Source: Saccharomycopsis malanga (taxonomy: Eukaryota; Ascomycota; Saccharomycetes; Ascoideales; Saccharomycopsidaceae). From it: a DNA stretch of 64,000 nt. Below are positions 20,309 to 30,600 of the stretch, one piece after another. Location: the NCBI GenBank assembly GCA_004014935.1, contig CP025325.1, forward strand, positions 2,418,001-2,482,000, read 5' to 3'. The notes beneath the pieces are model-generated. The model was not told where the DNA came from. It made no database searches and saw only the letters and a list, made by a program, of their open reading frames with translations. How positions within the stretch are numbered: the stretch's first letter is position 1; the number at the start of each line of letters is the position of its first letter. Position numbers and translations under genes: made by a program.

Positions 20309-20600
20309 ATAAACTAATATCTTATATTTCCAGCCCAGTACGTATAAGTTCCGCATATACGCGCAATGTCTAAAGAGGCCTGGTAAAAACCCAGTGGGGA
20401 AATTTAATCATGTCCTGTTGATCATAATCTTCTCACCCACCTGGTTGAGAAGTAAACGCTAGTCTTTGATATAGGTCATATTTCAGACTGTTGCACTTGC
20501 CTGTGGAGTAAAAGGATCAAGGGTTCCAACCCTTGATCTTGTCAGGTCTTTTTTCTCTTTTTCGAGACTACTAGCCACTGAACTATCCTACCCAGCGGCT
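20309..20600 (-). mobile_element. SINE-like element, copy B (tRNA-like head, about 292 bp)
   Basis: Read on the - strand it starts AGCCGCTGGGTAGGATAGTT at 20600. The A box TAGTTCAGTGG (20575-20585) fits the Pol III consensus exactly, and the B-box-like GGTTGGAACCC (20521-20531) is 54 bases on, the same spacing as in copy A. The B box sits in an 11-bp hairpin (GATCAAGGGTT / AACCCTTGATC). The body shares GGCAAGTG, CTGAAATA and TTTAGACATTGCGCGTATAT with copy A, and the 3' end reads GTACTGGGCTGGAAATATAA followed by an AT-rich tail. Exact 12-bp direct repeats flank it. It carries no ORF, so any mobility would depend on a LINE elsewhere. A tRNA is excluded because no acceptor stem forms. Confidence 0.68.
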
Positions 20601-20612
20601 TCCATTGTTTTT
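20601..20612. repeat. Target-site duplication, right copy
   Basis: Exact 12-bp repeat of 20297-20308. A length of 12 bp is typical of LINE-type integration and longer than the 4-6 bp of LTR elements. Confidence 0.65.
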
Positions 20613-20914
20613 TCTTGAGGTTATTTCGCGTCATTATTGCTACATTCTATTTTATGAAAATAAAAATCAACTTTTACATATACCAGACAACACTTCGCTA
20701 AAATGCGAATAGACTATAATTAACTCCCTCAACATATGGTAAATATTTTGGTTAAAAATATAAACCATGTCAAGCACAGTTCATCGCGATGACGCGTATT
20801 ATGTAAGCAAACTAGGCGGTATTATTTTTCATCAGATATCCCACTGATAGTAAACAGTGAAAATTAACTTACTGTAAAAATCAAGTATACACTGTTAATT
20901 GATTCACTAAAATC
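20613..20914 (+). promoter_or_regulatory. SMC5 upstream region
   Basis: 302 bp of AT-rich sequence between the repeat element and the SMC5 ATG. It contains GATGACGCGTATT at 20789-20801, an ACGCGT core of the MCB type (G1/S cell-cycle box), which would suit a DNA-repair and chromosome gene; functional use is inference. Confidence 0.35.
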
Positions 20915-23900
20915 ATGACTGCGGTTGTTGGAAGGCGTTCTAGCCAAATGGATGACTTTTACAGTCAAACTGTGGATGGTGTGAGTGCCAACTGTGCAAA
21001 AAGAAGAAAGGTTGCTTTTGATCTGAACGGTTATAATATTGATGATTATAATGACGGGAATATAATGAGACTTAAGCTCAAAAATTTCGTGACTTATTCC
21101 CGAACAGAGTTTACTTTATCCCCTACTTTAAACATGATAATCGGACCCAATGGTACAGGAAAATCTACCTTCGTGTGTGCGTTATGTTTGGGATTGGGCG
21201 GCAAACCAGAAGTTCTAGGAAGGCAAAAACATGCTTCTGAGTTTATAAAGGAGGGCGAGAATTTTTCAGTCATAGAAACTGAATTAAAGTACAGCCATGA
21301 TGGAAAAAAGACTGTTAGTGTTCGCAGAGAAATGACAAGAAATCCTAAGAACAAGACGAAGGAGAAATCTGAATGGTTTGTAGATGATATAAGAAAAGAT
21401 GAAAAATACATAAAGAAGCTTTTACAGCAGCTTAATATTCAGTTAAACAATTTGTGTTGTTTTTTGCCGCAGGACAAGGTGTCTTCATTTGCTGCCTTGA
21501 AACCAGAGGCATTATTATTGGAAACAGAAAGAGCTGCTGGAGATGGAGAGCTTTTGACAGCTCATGAACAACTAATAGCTGCTGATGAGGTCAGAATTAG
21601 CCTCTTGAAGGAAATTCAGCGTCATGAGACTAAATTAACTGAATTGCTGGCCAGTAGAGATAGATTGAGAGCAGAGGCTGAAAAGTTTTTGAAATTTAAA
21701 GAGAAAAAGGATGAGTTGCTTTATCATGAGAAGCTTTTACCTTATGCTATTGTGCAAGATCGTAAGAAAAAGGCTGCAAAATATAAAGAGAGAAGAAACT
21801 ACCTACAAAAACAATATCAATTTTTCTGTAAGAATGCTAATCCTCTAGACAAAGAAATTGCTAGGATTGAAAAAAGTATAGAAAAGAAAGAACAACAAAT
21901 CAAAACCCTCAAAGATTCAAATATTGATTTGAAAAACGAATACAATACGCTTAGTAAGAAAAAGGCTACTATTGATTCTCATATAGATAGATACAATCAA
22001 GAAAAAGTCAGATTAGAAGGCCGATCGGAAAGAAAACATCAAGAATTCATGAAAGTTTTAGAATCTATTAAGCAAGACAAAGCTGAATTGGAGTCTATGG
22101 AATTACCTGATGATAGTACAATAGAAAAAACAGCGGTTAGAAGAAATGAACTTCGTAATGAAAAGAGTAATTTGTCTCCTCAGATTTCAGAGATGAAAGA
22201 AAGTGAGCAGTCAGCTTTAAATCGAATCAGCAATATAAAAAAAGAAGCTAGTGATTTAAAGCATCAGGCCACCAATAGCGACCCTATCAATAACTACAAT
22301 CGTTACCGAGGCAATAAACAGTTTGAAATCAGTAAACAAGCGGTACTAAAATTGAGACTGCATCCTGAGCTCAAAGGAAAAGTGTTTGAGCCACCTCTTC
22401 TTTCTATAAGTGTTACTGATGAACGGTATGCCAAATATTTGGAATTGCTTGTAGATAATAATACCAAAGCTGCATTAACAGCTAAATCCAAAGAAGTGTA
22501 TAACGAAGTTTCCAAAACATATTTCAAAGAGCTCAATGTTGCTTTCAGATATCCTGGTGAACAATCAGGTAAGCGGCAATTCACTGATGCAGAAATTCGT
22601 GAGTATGGCTTTGATGGCTATTTAATAGACTTTGTAAAAGGTCCAGCAGAGGTTAAGAATATGTTATACGATAACTTATTGTATGATCTTCCGGTGTCTC
22701 TTAACGAATTGAATCCAAGTCAAATGAAAAAAATTATGAGTTTAGATTCTAATGGTAAACCGTTGTTGAAGAAATTTGCTGTAGGCGACACAATGTATAC
22801 CTTGAGCACTTCCAATTATGGCTCTAGACAGGTTATCAGTAGAGCCCTGAACATTAGGCCAGCTGGAAAGAATTCGTCTTTTGGCGCTGGTAAAAGTGTG
22901 GATACTGAAGCACAAGAACGTATTAAAGATTTGAAACATCAGTTCAATGAAGAAGTCGCTGATCTCGAAGATCTTCGAAGAAAAATCCAAGAATTAACTG
23001 ATCAAATCAACAAGATAAATAGTGATTTTGATTTTTATAGCTCGGAACATAACAGGCTAGTGAAACGTAAATCAACCTATAAGATGTTACAGTCTAGAAT
23101 AGCTAGAAAAGAGGAACAAGCTAACGACTTGAAAGCCGATGCTGAAAGAGATGTTACTAGCGCATTGTCAAAGTTGGAGAGTAAAATCACTGCAGCAATA
23201 GTAGAACGCCTTGCTGCTATTGAAGAGCTTGTGCAGCCTGTAGTGGAAATCAATAAGGCTAGTATGGAAATAGCCAAGTTGGAATTTGAAAAGCTCGAAT
23301 TATTTAATAAAAAAGTATCTATGGAAAAGATGACTAGCAAGCTAAATGCATTCAAACAGAGGTTCAAAGAGGAAATTGAGGCAGCCACCGCAAGATACAA
23401 CGAAGTCAGAAAGTCAGACGAGATCCAAAGATTGAAAGAACAGACAAGTACTTATAGCGAGGAACTTCGTGAAATCCTTGGCGAATTGGCAGCAAAGTAT
23501 CAAGGCGAGGAAAGATTGACAGAAATACATATCAGAGGAGTTATTGCTGGAATCAGAAGTGAAATAGGTGGTCTTGAAGACGCTTCTAGCTCTTCCATTG
23601 AGAAGTTGGAAACAATTGAGTCTCAATTGAATGACTTGAACCAGCTTATGCCTTCACTTAAAGCCCAATTTGATGAGAAACAAAATACTATTGATAATAT
23701 CAGAGGCCCATGGGAAGCTAAACTTGACACTTTAGTAAACAGCATTTCCACCACTTTTTCTAAAAAGTTTGTAGCTGTTGCCAGTGCAGGAGAAGTACGG
23801 TTGAACAAAGAAGGTGGTTTCAAATCATGGAGGTTGGAATTATTGGTCAAGTTTCGTGATGAGTCTAGTTTACGGGTGCTTGATCCATTTATTCAGTCTG

Positions 23901-24187
23901 GGGGAGAAAGAGCGGTCACCACTATTTTTTTTATGTTGTCCCTCCAAGGGCTTACTAACTCTCCTTTCAGAGTTGTCGACGAAATCAATCAGGGAATGGA
24001 TCCTAAGAATGAAAGTATTGTACATAGATACATGGTAGAGAGTGCTTGTCAAAGTGATGAAAACGGCGCTTTTTCGCAATACTTTTTGATTACTCCAAAA
24101 TTGCTTACCAACTTATTTTATCATGAGAAGATGGCGGTGCATTGTATTATGGCGAACCACAAGCTTTCCAAAGACGTATGGAGTTGA
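20915..24187 (+). CDS. SMC5: Smc5, ATPase of the Smc5/6 complex
   Basis: Smc5 pairs with Smc6 and Nse proteins to resolve recombination and replication intermediates in the nucleus. The 1090-aa protein has the complete SMC plan. Walker A GPNGTGKST is at about 77-85, followed by the Smc5-type block GLGGKPEVLGRQKHASEFIK. The Q-loop is in CCFLPQDKVSSFA. Two long coiled coils flank a hinge at about residues 450-650. The ABC signature QSGGERAVTTIFFML is near 992, and Walker B is in FRVVDEINQGMDPKNE near 1015-1030. Length matches the family (1093 aa in S. cerevisiae). Start ATG at 20915. No sign of damage. Confidence 0.95.
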   Translation: MTAVVGRRSSQMDDFYSQTVDGVSANCAKRRKVAFDLNGYNIDDYNDGNIMRLKLKNFVTYSRTEFTLSPTLNMIIGPNGTGKSTFVCALCLGLGGKPEVLGRQKHASEFIKEGENFSVIETELKYSHDGKKTVSVRREMTRNPKNKTKEKSEWFVDDIRKDEKYIKKLLQQLNIQLNNLCCFLPQDKVSSFAALKPEALLLETERAAGDGELLTAHEQLIAADEVRISLLKEIQRHETKLTELLASRDRLRAEAEKFLKFKEKKDELLYHEKLLPYAIVQDRKKKAAKYKERRNYLQKQYQFFCKNANPLDKEIARIEKSIEKKEQQIKTLKDSNIDLKNEYNTLSKKKATIDSHIDRYNQEKVRLEGRSERKHQEFMKVLESIKQDKAELESMELPDDSTIEKTAVRRNELRNEKSNLSPQISEMKESEQSALNRISNIKKEASDLKHQATNSDPINNYNRYRGNKQFEISKQAVLKLRLHPELKGKVFEPPLLSISVTDERYAKYLELLVDNNTKAALTAKSKEVYNEVSKTYFKELNVAFRYPGEQSGKRQFTDAEIREYGFDGYLIDFVKGPAEVKNMLYDNLLYDLPVSLNELNPSQMKKIMSLDSNGKPLLKKFAVGDTMYTLSTSNYGSRQVISRALNIRPAGKNSSFGAGKSVDTEAQERIKDLKHQFNEEVADLEDLRRKIQELTDQINKINSDFDFYSSEHNRLVKRKSTYKMLQSRIARKEEQANDLKADAERDVTSALSKLESKITAAIVERLAAIEELVQPVVEINKASMEIAKLEFEKLELFNKKVSMEKMTSKLNAFKQRFKEEIEAATARYNEVRKSDEIQRLKEQTSTYSEELREILGELAAKYQGEERLTEIHIRGVIAGIRSEIGGLEDASSSSIEKLETIESQLNDLNQLMPSLKAQFDEKQNTIDNIRGPWEAKLDTLVNSISTTFSKKFVAVASAGEVRLNKEGGFKSWRLELLVKFRDESSLRVLDPFIQSGGERAVTTIFFMLSLQGLTNSPFRVVDEINQGMDPKNESIVHRYMVESACQSDENGAFSQYFLITPKLLTNLFYHEKMAVHCIMANHKLSKDVWS

Positions 24188-24918
24188 GCGTTTGTTACGA
24201 TTTTTTATTTAATGTTGTATATCTTGGTCTAATTTATTTTATAATCGTTTTGATCTTTTATACGTAAACCAAAATGTACTATGCAATTCGCTTGTGGGCT
24301 TTTGAATTATAAACATGGGGCGCTTTGTTAATTCAATGAAATGGGCGTTCATATATGTGATCACCTTTTTATTTTGAAAATAATCATATTCTACGATACA
24401 GTTTTATTTTGCTACTAATAGTCAGGTAAAGACAGTACGGTATTTGTTAAAGCTACATAAATACGAAACTTTAATTGATACTTTTGATTTTCTAAATATT
24501 AACCCTTTTATCCATCCCAATGACAATACTGGTGGACTGGTGGCGATGTTTCACACCCCGATATACAGGCAATGGTGCTTCAAAACTAATTTACACCTCT
24601 GTTTCTTTAACTCGTTCTACTGCCACGTTAAATTTCAAGCAACCGCCTGTGGGCTACGAGAAATATTTGCTCTCATATGGTGACCCATTGTCCGAAAGGG
24701 TAATTTGTTCTCGTGTATTATGTTTTATATACCCCTAGATGGTCCTATCCGATATAGGTGTGAAAAAAGTAAGAAAAAGAGCAGTTTATTCCCTATTTGG
24801 AAATATGTGCGCGACATTAAAGTAACCTATATAAGTAACAGACATTCTAGTTTGGTATAATGATACACTGTCAAGAGGGGCCCTATGCCAAAAGGTAATT
24901 ATATTGATAGTTGATACA
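24188..24918 (+). promoter_or_regulatory. Intergenic region and CTR1 promoter
   Basis: About 730 bp, AT-rich. TTTGCTCT at 24666-24673 differs by one base from the Mac1 copper-response core TTTGCTCA, which would fit copper-starvation control of CTR1. A single imperfect site is weak evidence. No gene seen. Confidence 0.3.
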
Positions 24919-25779
24919 ATGGACATGAGCGATATGGATATGGGTGGCATGGATATGGGTGGCATGGACATGGGCGATATGGATATGGGTGGCATGGATA
25001 TGGGTGGCATGGACATGGGCGATATGGATATGGGTGGCATGGATATGGGTGGCATGGACATGGGCGGTATGGACATGGATATGTCTGGTATGAACATGTA
25101 TTTCACCACCAAATATACAGACTATCCTGTCATTTTCAAAACGCTTAAAGCTTCAAGTGGTGGAGCAGCCTTTGGTATTTTCTGTGTACTATTTTTCGGA
25201 GCCTTTGCATTGAGAGGACTCAGTTTTTTGTCGCTTTACCTTGAACAGAAAGTTTGGAAAACTCAGTCAGTTAACATCACCATTGACGAATGTGAATGCG
25301 ATGATGATGATCATGATCATAATGCGCCCAGAATAATAGATGATGCCAAACATTCTGAAGATAATACTGATGAACCTACGGGTGGATGCTGTGGTGGAAG
25401 TGAGACACCTAAGCCTGCTGTTTATGATCCAGAGGCCAATAAATCAAATGTTAATTCCCACCAGCATCGTACCAGTATTGTCATTGCTAACAGAAATAAG
25501 GTACAGGTTAATAACATTAGCAGAAGCCATCGGTCAGTGCTTGCTCAATTATTCGCACCTGGCTTTGGCGAACTTTATAAAGACCTCATAAGATTAGTTA
25601 TTTATTTTGTTACTGCAATGTTCAGTTTTGTCTTGATGATTGCCGCTATGAGTTATGTTTTACTTTATTTTTTCGCTATCTGTTTAGGCCTTGCCTTTGG
25701 AGAAGTATTTTTCAATAGACTCCGGATCGCCAGTGGATTGAATGACAACATCAATGGTGTCTGCGGTAATTTGCACTGA
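24919..25779 (+). CDS. CTR1: High-affinity copper transporter of the Ctr family
   Basis: A plasma-membrane Cu(I) importer acting as a trimer. The extracellular N-terminus (residues 1-60) is almost entirely Met, Asp and Gly in MDMGG-type copper-binding repeats. TM1 is near residues 82-107 (AAFGIFCVLFFGAFALRGLS). A cytosolic loop follows with acidic, His-rich (DDDDHDHNA) and Cys (GGCCGGS) clusters. Two close spans come near 228-272: TM2 carries the MxxxM motif (MIAAM), and TM3 the GxxxG motif (GLAFG). Start: the ATG at 24919 is chosen, as the open frame before it begins only with TTG. The product is 286 aa, longer than C. albicans Ctr1 (251), mainly because of the repeat. Confidence 0.93.
   Translation: MDMSDMDMGGMDMGGMDMGDMDMGGMDMGGMDMGDMDMGGMDMGGMDMGGMDMDMSGMNMYFTTKYTDYPVIFKTLKASSGGAAFGIFCVLFFGAFALRGLSFLSLYLEQKVWKTQSVNITIDECECDDDDHDHNAPRIIDDAKHSEDNTDEPTGGCCGGSETPKPAVYDPEANKSNVNSHQHRTSIVIANRNKVQVNNISRSHRSVLAQLFAPGFGELYKDLIRLVIYFVTAMFSFVLMIAAMSYVLLYFFAICLGLAFGEVFFNRLRIASGLNDNINGVCGNLH
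24931..25065 (+). repeat. Perfect 45-bp tandem repeat (3 copies) coding the copper-binding Met motifs
   Basis: Three identical 45-bp units code for DMDMGGMDMGGMDMG each. Identity includes third-codon positions, so the expansion is recent, and each unit adds six Met residues. Confidence 0.9.
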
Positions 25780-26325
25780 GATCTGCATCACGAATACTTC
25801 CATTTCAACTTGGGCGCCTTTTTTTAACCATCTTATTCAAATGTCATGGTCAGCAGAAGCCCCTAGATTAAGACATCGACCATGTTTATACAGTTGCATT
25901 ATACGCTTGTTTCCGAAATAAAATTGGAAATGTCAAAAAAATGTTAAATGTTTTACTCTGTCGTAGACTCGTTGTAAAATTGTTTAAAATTGAAAAGATC
26001 ATGGCGAAAAGCTCTGTAAGATACAACAGGTTGTATTACTAACTGTCAGCAATTTAACCAAGTACCATATTTTTCAAAGTCCTTTTTTAACTTATGTTTC
26101 TTTTTGTTCGGATGGAAACCCTTGTGTTATAGTGCAAATTTTTGTTTCATTGTTCACAACTAAAACTAGAATATGAATCGTCCTACATAAAGGGATGGAT
26201 ATTGAAGATGATCTCCACCGAGTATCCCTAGTACTACTTGACATATATGCCCTTAAATGTACTATCCAATACCGGCGCTTTTCGTTTATTATTATCACAC
26301 TCTTTCTTATCACTAAGTCTACTAC
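25780..26325. other. Convergent 3' region
   Basis: 546 bp between two gene ends. AT-rich with T runs; no further gene or repeat recognised. Confidence 0.4.
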
Positions 26326-27060
26326 TTAAAGATTCAGTCTACGTAATATTTGTGACTTTTTGGCCTCCTTTCCCTCCTTGATGTCAGCAGCAACCAATTC
26401 GTCGGCCCTGACACGCTTTGGTACGTACTCCACCAACGTGGCTACCAAGCCCTCATCCTGTACTGGTATACGGGCAACGCCATTCTCATCTGCTACAATT
26501 ATGTCTCCCGGGGAGATTGTCTCGTAATGAGTTTCTGCGCCATACAGACTCACTAATATTTCCAATGGCTCATTGATCGCTACAAGCTTCACTGTACCTT
26601 TATGGGCTGTGATACCAGTAGCATATGCCCATACAGGATAACCCAAGTCCCGATGCTCCTGGACATCTCTGATTCTGCCGAAGATAACCAGACCTTCTGC
26701 GCCAAGATATTGTGCCCTAGTCGACATCAAACCTCCGTACAAGGCATTGTTAATAGTTACATATGGTGCATAAGAGGATTGAGCAGTTTTGGTGAGTCCA
26801 ATCACAACGACCGAGCCCCTTGGCACCTGGTCTATATATGATTGCGAAACTGCTGGGCGAGGGTCGTCAAGAGGCGCATAAGTGACTGTATAAGCAACCC
26901 CGATAGAGCTCAGTGGTTCTCTTCGCTTGGAGAATTGTATTAAATTTGGAAAGAAGCCCCCATTTTTAAACCCCTGCTTTAAAAGACCATCGGCAATATC
27001 ACAAGGCGTAAAGCTCTTTAGCTGCTGGATAGCGTTCTTAACAATATTTGAAGGTGCCAT
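26326..27060 (-). CDS. RraA-like / HMG-CHA aldolase family protein (YER010C-like)
   Basis: Family members split 4-hydroxy-4-methyl-2-oxoglutarate into pyruvate and decarboxylate oxaloacetate, needing a divalent metal; S. cerevisiae YER010C belongs here. The 244-aa protein has the family hallmarks: TPCDIADGL near residue 18, the GGLMSTRAQYLGAEGLVIFG strand-helix-strand near 108-128, the metal and substrate motif GRIRDV (Arg-Asp), and PGDIIVADENGVARIP near 186-201. Start ATG at 27058-27060. Length is normal (234 aa in YER010C). No operon-like context. The family call is firm; the physiological substrate is not known from sequence. Confidence 0.85.
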   Translation of the reverse strand: MAPSNIVKNAIQQLKSFTPCDIADGLLKQGFKNGGFFPNLIQFSKRREPLSSIGVAYTVTYAPLDDPRPAVSQSYIDQVPRGSVVVIGLTKTAQSSYAPYVTINNALYGGLMSTRAQYLGAEGLVIFGRIRDVQEHRDLGYPVWAYATGITAHKGTVKLVAINEPLEILVSLYGAETHYETISPGDIIVADENGVARIPVQDEGLVATLVEYVPKRVRADELVAADIKEGKEAKKSQILRRLNL

Positions 27061-27652
27061 TTTTTTATTATTGTAATTGGTTCTGCTGGTATTTTTATTT
27101 TCTTAGGACATTGATCAATGTTTATATATCAAATGATCGAATGGTCCGGGGTGCCATCGCATTAAAGGAAGCGCACTTTCCAACATGAACTAAAGATAAC
27201 TTGTTAAGAGCTGTATGTTGCATGGTTCCATTTTTAGGCACATTTAAAGCCTTTGTATACCATTTTGCTATATTGATTCATAATGTACCTTGATAACATG
27301 ACTTAGTTATTTCAAATTGGTTTTGTACAAAGGGATGATTGGCAAATTGTTTTTGGGCAAACAACGAAAATATAAAGAAACTTTCCCATAACATTGCAAG
27401 ATCGTAGAGCTTAAATCTACAAAATCCTACTATTGCAGAATACATTTTTTCAGTTTGTACAAGTTACTGAATAATACATTACAAAGATTGTTAAAACTTT
27501 TTAAAAATGTAACACATCACTTAAACAACTTTGAATTCAATTCAGTATGAGACTATAATACAATTCAACAAATATGAAACACAGGATTTGCTTATTAGAA
27601 TGATAATAAAGGGCATAAAGACAATGTTCATTTATCCATATCATAGAACTAC
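27061..27652. other. Intergenic region upstream of the aldolase-like gene
   Basis: 592 bp between the promoter side of the aldolase-like gene and the 3' end of the SAP1-like gene. A TATA-like TTTATATATC lies at 27121-27130. Nothing else recognised. Confidence 0.35.
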
Positions 27653-30600
27653 TTAAAGATGCTTCGATGACCATTTTTCGAACTTTTGAATGATTTCAAC
27701 ATTGGTACTCTTCAGCAGGCTCTTCAAGGCAACCTTGAAGTCCAGCATCTCAACTGCTCGTATGCTGGACTTATTTACAGTAAGTAAATTGTCCCCCAAC
27801 TCTCGTAGTGGCCCCATTGCTGCTTGTCTAGTCATTTTGATGATTTCTGCCCCAGTATAACCGTTTGTCATAGTGCTCAAAATACGGAAATCCACATCGC
27901 CCAACTTGTGGTTCTGCAACTCTTGGACAAGTTTCTTTACCAAGGCTTTACGAGAGTCAAAGTCTGGTAAAGGTATGTATTGTTTGATAGAGAAGAATGT
28001 TTTTGAAGACTCATCCATAGCCCATGGACGACTGGTGGTGCCAATGAGAAGAACCTTCATGTCATTAAAGTTGGCTTTTTGGTTTGTTCTGCTGTTTTGA
28101 TGGTGGTTTAATTCGGACATTATTAGCCCTCGCCACTCTTTCTCAAAAACTGCTTTTGCCTTTACAGTGTCATATTTTTTCTCTAAGAGAACTTCAATGT
28201 TGTCGACAATGACAATCAGCGGCGCCAACTTCTTTGCCAAATAGAACAACGATCTTATAAGCTTTTCGCTCTCTTTTGACGAAAGACCTGCTATGAGAAC
28301 TGCGGCATCTACAACAAATGGCATACACTTGGACTCTTTACCAAGAGCTTTCGCAAGCATTGATTTGCCATTCCCAGAGGGTCCAAACAAAAGCAAGCTT
28401 TTCACAGGGTCAGAAAGGCCGTTGAAAAGGTCAGGTCTCAAAAAAGGAAATATGAGCTCCTCTTTTAATGTCTTTTTTATTACAGAAAGACCTGCAATAT
28501 CATTCCAACTAGTTTTGAGGTCACCATGCAAAGCATAATTCAAGATCGCACGACATGATTTTTCATCAACATCATCAGCAAAAGGGTCTGTCTCGCATTC
28601 TGTTAGCACCCTTTCTATGTGTTCTTTTAGCTGTTTTTTCTTTGATATTTCTCCTGGAGAGGTTGCTGGAGGGGACGACGAGCCACCTCTGGACTTGCTG
28701 TGCGGCTTACGCTGAGTAGCATTTCTATGTGGTTCTTTTTGGGACGGAATCAACGGAAGCTTGTTATTTGTAGGCGATATCATAGATGGAGAAAATGGAT
28801 TTGTAGAAAAAAATGATACTGCTGGTGATGCTGCTCCGTTCATATTGTAAGACATTGTTGGTGAAGTTGCTTGGAACTTGGGCATATTACTTTTGAAAGC
28901 GTCACTTGGGCTCGGTTTTGATGATGCATTACCAAAGACTAGTTTTCTTTCTCCCGTTTGTGATATTGTTTTGTTATCAGGAATATTGATTGTAGCTTTA
29001 AGCTCCTCGATTTTGGTTTGTTTCGCATGGTTGGTAGCTTTTTGGAAGCTTGGTTTCTGTATACTGGCTGCCCTACTATATCCCACGCCAGTTTCCGGCT
29101 TAGTGATCGTATTTTTCAAAGGACTTCCTTTACTTAAAGTCTTTTCACTGAGTTTTGGTGCTTGCAGACTAAGGCTTGGTATTTTTGGTTCAACCTTTAC
29201 TTTATGTTTATCAACATTAACTTTACTTTTATTGAGATTGAACACTGTTGGGATTGGGTTATGTGCCGTCTGGGTTCCATCATACTGAACATCCAACGTA
29301 TAATTGCTCTTAGATGATACATCGCTATCCGCATCCGTCAGTCGAATTGTAGATGGTGTAAAAGTCACATCCTTTGATGGAGCCGAAAGTTCTTTCATGA
29401 TTTGATTTGCTACCAGCTGACGGAGCTCTTCTGTTATACTAGAAGAGAGTGCTTTATTTTCTTGTTCTGGGCTCTTTTTATCAATTGTATTTTTAAATTT
29501 CGAGATTATTTGTTCTTCATCATCTTTCGCAACTAAATCTATTTTACTTCTATCTTTCAGTATGGCTTGTTCTAAAGTATCCTTTTCTTTCATAATGCCT
29601 TCTTCCACTATCTTCTTCTCCTTGAAACTACCTTCTGCCAAGCCATTTTCAGTCTTCAAGCCATCATCACTATACCTACTGCTAGTATATGACTCTGCGC
29701 TGCTAGCAAGGACATTACTAATAGAAATACTGCTGCCAAGATCTGGCACTGCAAGAAACTCTCTGGTAGGTGTGGTCAAGGTCTCCATATCTGTTGAAAT
29801 TGTCGCATCATCAAGTTCCTTTTCAATTTTGAGCTCATTCATAAATTGTTTCAACTGCTGTGTGGACGGCTGAGTGTTATTCAAGACGCGTTCATTGACT
29901 TGTATTTTACTGTATTTGGTAAACTTTGTAGAACAATACGACCCTTCACTGTCAGCATTAGTATTGGAGCTGGACGATGACTCGCGAGTGTTACAATCAC
30001 TAGAGTTCCAATCGCTGGTAATATCAAAATCGTCCTCAATGTCAGAAATACTGAACCGTTGCGTAGTCGCAAAAGACACTACAGAATCGTTTGTGTTGTA
30101 AGGCCCCATGGCTTCGCCAACTGTAGGTCTTCTTAACCTCAAAGGCAGCGAGTTTAAAAGCTGGCCTTCAGAAGAAGACTTTGTGAGTTGGTGTTTTGTC
30201 TGTTCACGGTAAGCATCAGCCTCATTTAGCTTTGGATCTTGAGAATACTGGTTACTGTGAGTGGTATTGAGTGCTGATCTAAGTTCTTTTAAATCATATA
30301 TTGGCTTTTTTAGTTGTTGGGATGTTGTACTGTCAGTTGTTACAGGCTTAATAAATGGTCCATTCTCGTGGCCTAATACTTCATGACCATAGTCATTCTC
30401 TTCATAGAATAAGTCTCTGGTCACTGGAACCGCTACAATTTTGGCACTTGGGGAAAACAAATTTTTAGGTACCAATTGCCTTCTGGAATTACTTATAGGA
30501 CTCACGCTTTCAGCAGGACTCAAAATCTTTTTGTTTGGTGGCGATTTGATTGTATAATTATTCGATAGGTTGAGGGTACTGGATGCTGCCACCTTAGGTA

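Noticed and set aside
20309-20600. Solo LTR of a retrotransposon
   Set aside because: The duplication is 12 bp, not 4-6 bp; the ends are not TG...CA; the unit has Pol III boxes; and partial copies keep only the 3' end.
24786-25112. Antisense ORF over the CTR1 repeat
   Set aside because: It is the mirror of the Met-rich tandem repeat; the + strand frame has Ctr family spans and motifs.
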